NCBI GenBank assembly: GCA_022729775.1
Contig: DZBA01000137.1
Location: 1 to 8,221 of the forward strand
Length of the DNA stretch: 8,221 bases
Direction: 5' to 3'
From: Anaerolinea thermophila
Lineage (GTDB): Bacteria; Chloroflexota; Anaerolineae; Anaerolineales; Villigracilaceae
The position numbers were made by a program, and so were the translations under genes. This document shows positions 5,234 through 8,221 of this stretch, piece by piece. The notes under the pieces were generated by a model. It saw only the letters and a program-made list of their open reading frames with translations, was not told the DNA's origin and searched no databases. Position 1 is the stretch's first letter, and every line of letters starts with the position of its first letter.

Positions 5234-6445
5234 TTATTTATTCGTCAGCCACTGCGCCGCGCCTGCGCCCGCAACTCGTCCGCTTGCCATGCAAGCCGTG
5301 ATTAAGTAACCGCCCGTGGGCGCATCCCAGTCGAGCATTTCGCCCGCGCAGAAAACCCCGGGGAATTTTTTCAACATCAAATTTTCGTCCACAGATTCAA
5401 AGGTCACACCGCCCGCGCTGCTGATGGCTTCGTCCAGCGGGCGCGGCGCAATGACAGGAATTGGCAAAGCCTTGATGAATGTGGAAAGTTTTTCCGCGTT
5501 TGCAAAATCATCTTTCGAGATGAATTCATGCAGCAATGCAACCTTGACGCCTTTCAAGCCAAGCGCCTTCTCGAGAAAACTCGACATCGAGCGCGACCCG
5601 CGCGGCTTGGATAATTTTTCGATGACTTGTTCTTTGGTCTTGTCGGGCAAAAGGTCAAGGTGAATGATTGCCTTTCCCTTTGCCTCGATTTCATCGCGGA
5701 TGAATGCGGACGCGGCATAAATTAAACTTCCCTCCACGCCTTCTTTGGTGATGATAAATTCACCCTGCCGTTGAAAATCCCCAAACGATAATACAACCGA
5801 TTTGAGCGGACTCCCATCGAATTTTGCGCGCAGATGTTCGCTCCATGCGATGTCGAACCCGCAGTTCGCTGGCTTAAGCGGCGCAACCTCCGCGCCCATT
5901 TGAGTCAGCGTTCCAATCCATTTTCCATCTGAGCCAAGCCGCGCCCAACTTCCGCCGCCCAGCGCAAGGATGACCGCGTCCGCTTTGACGCGCGTAATGC
6001 CATCGGGCGCTGCAAATATCAGCGCTTGACCTTCATCCCAGCCTTGCCATTGATGTCGCAAATGAAACTCAACGCCTGCTTCTTCCAATCGTTTCAACCA
6101 CGCGCGCAGCAGCGGACTTGCCTTCATCTCGATTGGAAAGACGCGCCCCGAAGTTCCCACAAATGTCTCGACGCCAAGACCGCGCGCCCATTCGCGCAAA
6201 TCATCGGGCGTGAAATCTGTTAGCCATTGTTGAATTTCCGCTTTTCTTTTCCCGTATCGCGTAATGAATTTTTCCAAAGGTTCGGAATGAGTCAGATTTA
6301 ATCCGCTCTTGCCCGCCAATAAAAACTTGCGTCCCAGCGAAGACATGGAATCGTATACATCCACTTTTACGCCGCGCAGACTTAACACTTCAGCAGCCAT
6401 CAAACCCGCAGGTCCGCCGCCAATGACGATCACAGATTTATTCAT
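5234..6445 (-). CDS. FAD-dependent oxidoreductase, BaiN/HI0933-like (flavo_PP4765 type)
   Basis: The protein is 403 residues, full length for the family. The N-terminal FAD-binding Rossmann motif is VIVIGGGPAGLMAAE (5-19), with Asp32 closing strand two (VDVYD). Family blocks follow: LGRKFLLAGKSGLNLTHSE (37-55), TSGRVFPIEMKASPLLRAW (about 98-116), LALGGGSWARLGSDG, and near the end CAGEMLDWDAPTGGYLI followed by CMASGRVAG, the second FAD contact. The pattern fits the TIGR03862-type subgroup. The substrate is unknown; members are annotated as NAD(P)/FAD-dependent oxidoreductases or aminoacetone oxidase-like proteins, and I would not go further. ATG 6445 is used because the GxGxxG motif starts right after it. 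An in-frame ATG at 6478 would lie upstream of a TATAAT. The stop is one base from that of ruvX, a convergent pair with no terminator hairpin between. Confidence 0.9.
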   Translation of the reverse strand: MNKSVIVIGGGPAGLMAAEVLSLRGVKVDVYDSMSSLGRKFLLAGKSGLNLTHSEPLEKFITRYGKRKAEIQQWLTDFTPDDLREWARGLGVETFVGTSGRVFPIEMKASPLLRAWLKRLEEAGVEFHLRHQWQGWDEGQALIFAAPDGITRVKADAVILALGGGSWARLGSDGKWIGTLTQMGAEVAPLKPANCGFDIAWSEHLRAKFDGSPLKSVVLSFGDFQRQGEFIITKEGVEGSLIYAASAFIRDEIEAKGKAIIHLDLLPDKTKEQVIEKLSKPRGSRSMSSFLEKALGLKGVKVALLHEFISKDDFANAEKLSTFIKALPIPVIAPRPLDEAISSAGGVTFESVDENLMLKKFPGVFCAGEMLDWDAPTGGYLITACMASGRVAGAGAAQWLTNK

Positions 6446-6451
6446 AAAACG

Positions 6452-6457
6452 ATTATA
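6452..6457 (-). promoter_or_regulatory. -10 box of the flavoprotein gene (probably leaderless mRNA)
   Basis: On the minus strand, TATAAT is followed by CGTTTT and then the ATG at 6445. The expected transcription start falls on or beside the A of the start codon, so the mRNA should lack a leader. No Shine-Dalgarno is present between box and ATG. No recognisable -35 hexamer is found 17 bp upstream. Confidence 0.6.
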
Positions 6458-6505
6458 AAGGGGTTTTTGAGCAATCATTCATTTCCCCACAGGCAACTTA
6501 AATGC

Positions 6506-6540
6506 TGACCGCTAGGGTGAGGGGGGCACCCTAGCGGTCA
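6506..6540. repeat. Perfect 14-bp inverted repeat with G-tract loop
   Basis: TGACCGCTAGGGTG (6506-6519) and CACCCTAGCGGTCA (6527-6540) are exact reverse complements around AGGGGGG. No T-tract follows on either strand, so it is not a standard intrinsic terminator. It lies between tRNA-Arg and the flavoprotein promoter, both on the minus strand, where it could stop or process tRNA read-through. It may equally be a REP-like palindromic repeat. The rest of the gap (6541-6612) is A+T-rich with no gene visible. Confidence 0.8.
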
Positions 6541-6612
6541 ACGTTGGTAATATTACTACGACCCCAAAAATTTGGCAAGGGTTTTACATTAGAATAACAT
6601 TAATATTTTCAG

Positions 6613-6684
6613 TGCCCCGAGCAGGGATCGAACCTGCATCTAAGCCTTAGGAGTGCCTTATTCTGTCCGTTGAACTATCGAGGC
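6613..6684 (-). tRNA. tRNA-Arg (anticodon CCU, reads AGG)
   Basis: The 72-nt RNA folds as a cloverleaf on the minus strand. Acceptor GCCTCGA pairs with TCGGGGC (7 bp, one G-U) with discriminator A. D stem GTTC/GAAT encloses AACGGACA. The anticodon loop is CTCCTAA, giving CCU at 34-36 after U33. The T arm is GCAGG-TTCGATC-CCTGC, perfect. The variable loop is 4 nt, and the anticodon loop with TAAGG also resembles E. coli tRNA-Arg(CCU). The anticodon stem has an A31-G39 mismatch next to the loop and a G-U. CCA is not encoded (CTG follows the discriminator), so it must be added after transcription. No intron is visible. Confidence 0.95.
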
Positions 6685-6694
6685 TGATACGCAG

Positions 6695-6700
6695 ATTATA
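6695..6700 (-). promoter_or_regulatory. -10 box of the tRNA-Arg gene
   Basis: On the minus strand, TATAAT ends 10 nt before G1 of the tRNA, placing the transcription start a few bases upstream of the mature 5' end. A poor -35 (TGGAAC, 3 of 6) lies 17 bp further up, across the start of the divergent peptidase gene. The tRNA and peptidase promoters therefore overlap in a 38-bp intergenic gap. Confidence 0.55.
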
Positions 6701-6710
6701 CACAAAAGGT

Positions 6711-6716
6711 TAAAAT
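6711..6716 (+). promoter_or_regulatory. -10 box of the M1 peptidase gene (probably leaderless mRNA)
   Basis: TAAAAT (5 of 6 to TATAAT) is followed by AGTTCC and then the ATG at 6723. The expected start of transcription coincides with the start codon. AAAAGG at 6704-6709 is 13 nt from the ATG and upstream of the presumed transcription start, so it should not serve as a ribosome site. Confidence 0.45.
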
Positions 6717-6722
6717 AGTTCC

Positions 6723-8165
6723 ATGCGAAAACAAGCCCTATTTCTCGTTCTTTTTCTGGCATCGTGCAGCGTGGCAACGCCGCAGCCAATTGCGAGTCAA
6801 ACATCCGCGCCGACTTTTACGCCCGCGCCGCAAACATCCACACCGCAGCCCACAGAAACCTCCGCGCCTGTTTTGATTCCAGCACACGAGAAATACACGC
6901 TCGATACTACCATTGATTATGACAGCCACCGCGTCACAGTGAACGAGACCATTCTTTATCCCAACCATACAGGACAAAGCCTCGAGGCGCTGACTCTTCT
7001 CGTCGCCGCGAACCTCTGGCAAAACTGTTTTGGATTGACCGCGCTGAATGTGAACGGCGCGCCAATCACAGATTACACCCTGAGCGCTCACCGCCTTGAT
7101 GTTCCGCTTCCGACTCCCATCGAGCCTGATTCTGTTTCCGAATTACATCTCACTTTTAGTCTTTCCCTGCCGTATATGGATCAGGTCAACAGCCAGCGCG
7201 CGCGTATTTTTGGTTACAGCGATATTCAAATGAATCTCGTCAACTGGTATCCCTTTGTCGCGCCATTCATGGATGGGGATTGGGTTGTCCGCGAACCCTG
7301 GTCGCATGGCGAGTATCTCGTCTACCCCAGCGCGGATTTTGAAGTCAACTTGACATTTGCAAATCCTGAAAATATTCCCGTTGTTGCAACCAGCGGATTC
7401 CCCGAATCGTCCACGCGCTACACACTGACCGACGGGCGCGCGTTCGCCATCTCCGCCAGCCGCGATTTTGAAGTCTCATCCGCGCAGGTTGGGGATGTGA
7501 CCGTGTATAGCTACTACCTTCCTATTTACAAAAGCGCGGGCGAAGCCGCCATGAAAGCCAGCGCGCAAGCGGTTCAAGTCTATTCCGAAAAGTTTGGGGC
7601 GTATCCGCATAAGACGCTTTCGGTTGTGATGGCAGATTTCAAAGACAGCATGGAATTTTCCGCGTTTTATTTTCACAGCCGCAGTTTTTATGACTTATAC
7701 GATGGCACGCCGCAAAACTATCTGACATTTATCGCGGCGCATGAGACAGGTCACCAGTGGTGGTTTGACCAGGTTGCCAATGATCAGGCATTACACCCCT
7801 GGCTGGATGAATCGCTTACCACGTATTCAGAGGTTGTCTTTTATGAAGCGTTGTATCCCGACCTGCTCCCGTGGTGGTGGAGTTATCGCATTGATTACTT
7901 TGAACCAGATGGGTTTATTGACATCCCTGTTTATGAAGGACAAAATGCCGATACCTATAAATACATCGTTTATTTGAACGGCGCGCGCTTTCTAAAAGAT
8001 TTGCGCGCGGAAATTGGCGACGATGCTTTCTTTGCTTTTCTGCGGGATTATTTCGCGCAAAATCGCGGACGTATTGCGGGTGAGGCGGATTTCTTCCGCG
8101 TTTTGGATGAGCATACCAGCGTGGATTATTCGCCCGTTGTTCGAAAATATTTCCGCAACCGATAA
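6723..8165 (+). CDS. Lipoprotein M1-family zinc metallopeptidase
   Basis: The protein has 480 residues. The N-terminus is a short lipoprotein signal: MRKQ, hydrophobic ALFLVLFL, lipobox LASC with Cys15 as the lipid-modified residue. A Pro/Thr/Ser-rich spacer (16-52) would hold the domain off the membrane. An N-terminal beta-sandwich (about 57-265) precedes the catalytic domain. Zinc ligands are complete: HETGH at 340-344 and Glu363 in WLDESLTTYSE, the HExxHx18E spacing of clan MA(E). SMEFSAF (309-315) occupies the place of the GxMEN exopeptidase motif, with Glu311 kept but Asn replaced. YLNGARFL (417-424) carries a likely transition-state tyrosine. The large C-terminal domains of 850-residue aminopeptidases are absent. 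It probably trims peptides at the cell surface for nutrition; specificity is unknown. Confidence 0.9.
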   Translation: MRKQALFLVLFLASCSVATPQPIASQTSAPTFTPAPQTSTPQPTETSAPVLIPAHEKYTLDTTIDYDSHRVTVNETILYPNHTGQSLEALTLLVAANLWQNCFGLTALNVNGAPITDYTLSAHRLDVPLPTPIEPDSVSELHLTFSLSLPYMDQVNSQRARIFGYSDIQMNLVNWYPFVAPFMDGDWVVREPWSHGEYLVYPSADFEVNLTFANPENIPVVATSGFPESSTRYTLTDGRAFAISASRDFEVSSAQVGDVTVYSYYLPIYKSAGEAAMKASAQAVQVYSEKFGAYPHKTLSVVMADFKDSMEFSAFYFHSRSFYDLYDGTPQNYLTFIAAHETGHQWWFDQVANDQALHPWLDESLTTYSEVVFYEALYPDLLPWWWSYRIDYFEPDGFIDIPVYEGQNADTYKYIVYLNGARFLKDLRAEIGDDAFFAFLRDYFAQNRGRIAGEADFFRVLDEHTSVDYSPVVRKYFRNR

Positions 8166-8221
8166 TCCATGCTTTGCCCGATATGCAATGGGAATATATG
8201 ATAGTAGGAAATAAAAAGAGG

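Noticed and set aside
6548..6556. TAATATTAC, the rolling-circle nick nonanucleotide of geminivirus-like replicons, just after a perfect hairpin
   Set aside because: It is outside the hairpin loop, no Rep gene is present, and a 9-mer in A+T-rich DNA can occur by chance.
6572..6600. Plus-strand promoter-like TTGGCA-N17-TAACAT pointing into the tRNA antisense strand
   Set aside because: The -10 match is weak, no gene or hairpin product follows, and it would transcribe antisense to tRNA-Arg.
8166..8221. Possible start of another gene after the peptidase (short ATG frames, GAGG at the edge)
   Set aside because: The frames end within a dozen codons or the window end; the AAAAAGAGG at the edge could be a ribosome site for a gene outside, which cannot be shown.

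Overview
The window looks like chromosomal DNA from a bacterium, most likely Chloroflexota (Anaerolineae-like). This rests on moderate G+C with many GCG/CGC-rich codons, the style of the housekeeping proteins, a membrane-anchored baseplate-J-like protein, and a tRNA without an encoded CCA. It is recognition from the sequence, not a database match, and the rank is uncertain. Nothing shows a plasmid or an intact phage.

Left part (1-1600): a promoter (about 14-42) leads into a SAM-I (S-box) riboswitch (74-251). Its P3 arm carries an 80-nt array of ten 8-nt units that folds on itself. An attenuator hairpin (271-307) follows, then metK with its own Shine-Dalgarno and a strong terminator behind it. 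The P1, antiterminator and terminator pairings can all be traced, so metK should be switched off by its own product, SAM.

Middle part (1600-5232): an IscS/NifS-type cysteine desulfurase lies downstream of a -10 box and an overlapping ten-codon leader ORF. Next is an A+T-rich cassette (2817-3306) with a GxxExxY-family PD-(D/E)XK protein. Related inverted repeats built of 10-bp units flank it. The cassette ends next to the TTG start of a membrane-anchored baseplate-J-like protein, which is followed after 2 nt by ruvX (putative Holliday-junction resolvase).

Right part (5233-8221): a FAD-dependent BaiN/HI0933-like (flavo_PP4765-type) oxidoreductase converges on ruvX with one base between the stops. 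Upstream of it on the same strand are a perfect 14-bp hairpin and tRNA-Arg(CCU). A short divergent promoter region separates the tRNA from a lipoprotein M1-type zinc metallopeptidase.

The most notable observations are the octamer array inside the riboswitch, the repeat-flanked GxxExxY cassette, and a recurring layout in which a -10 box lies exactly 6 nt from an ATG in three transcription units. That layout suggests leaderless mRNAs. No clearly undescribed multi-gene system is visible; the novelty is in the regulatory and repeat DNA.
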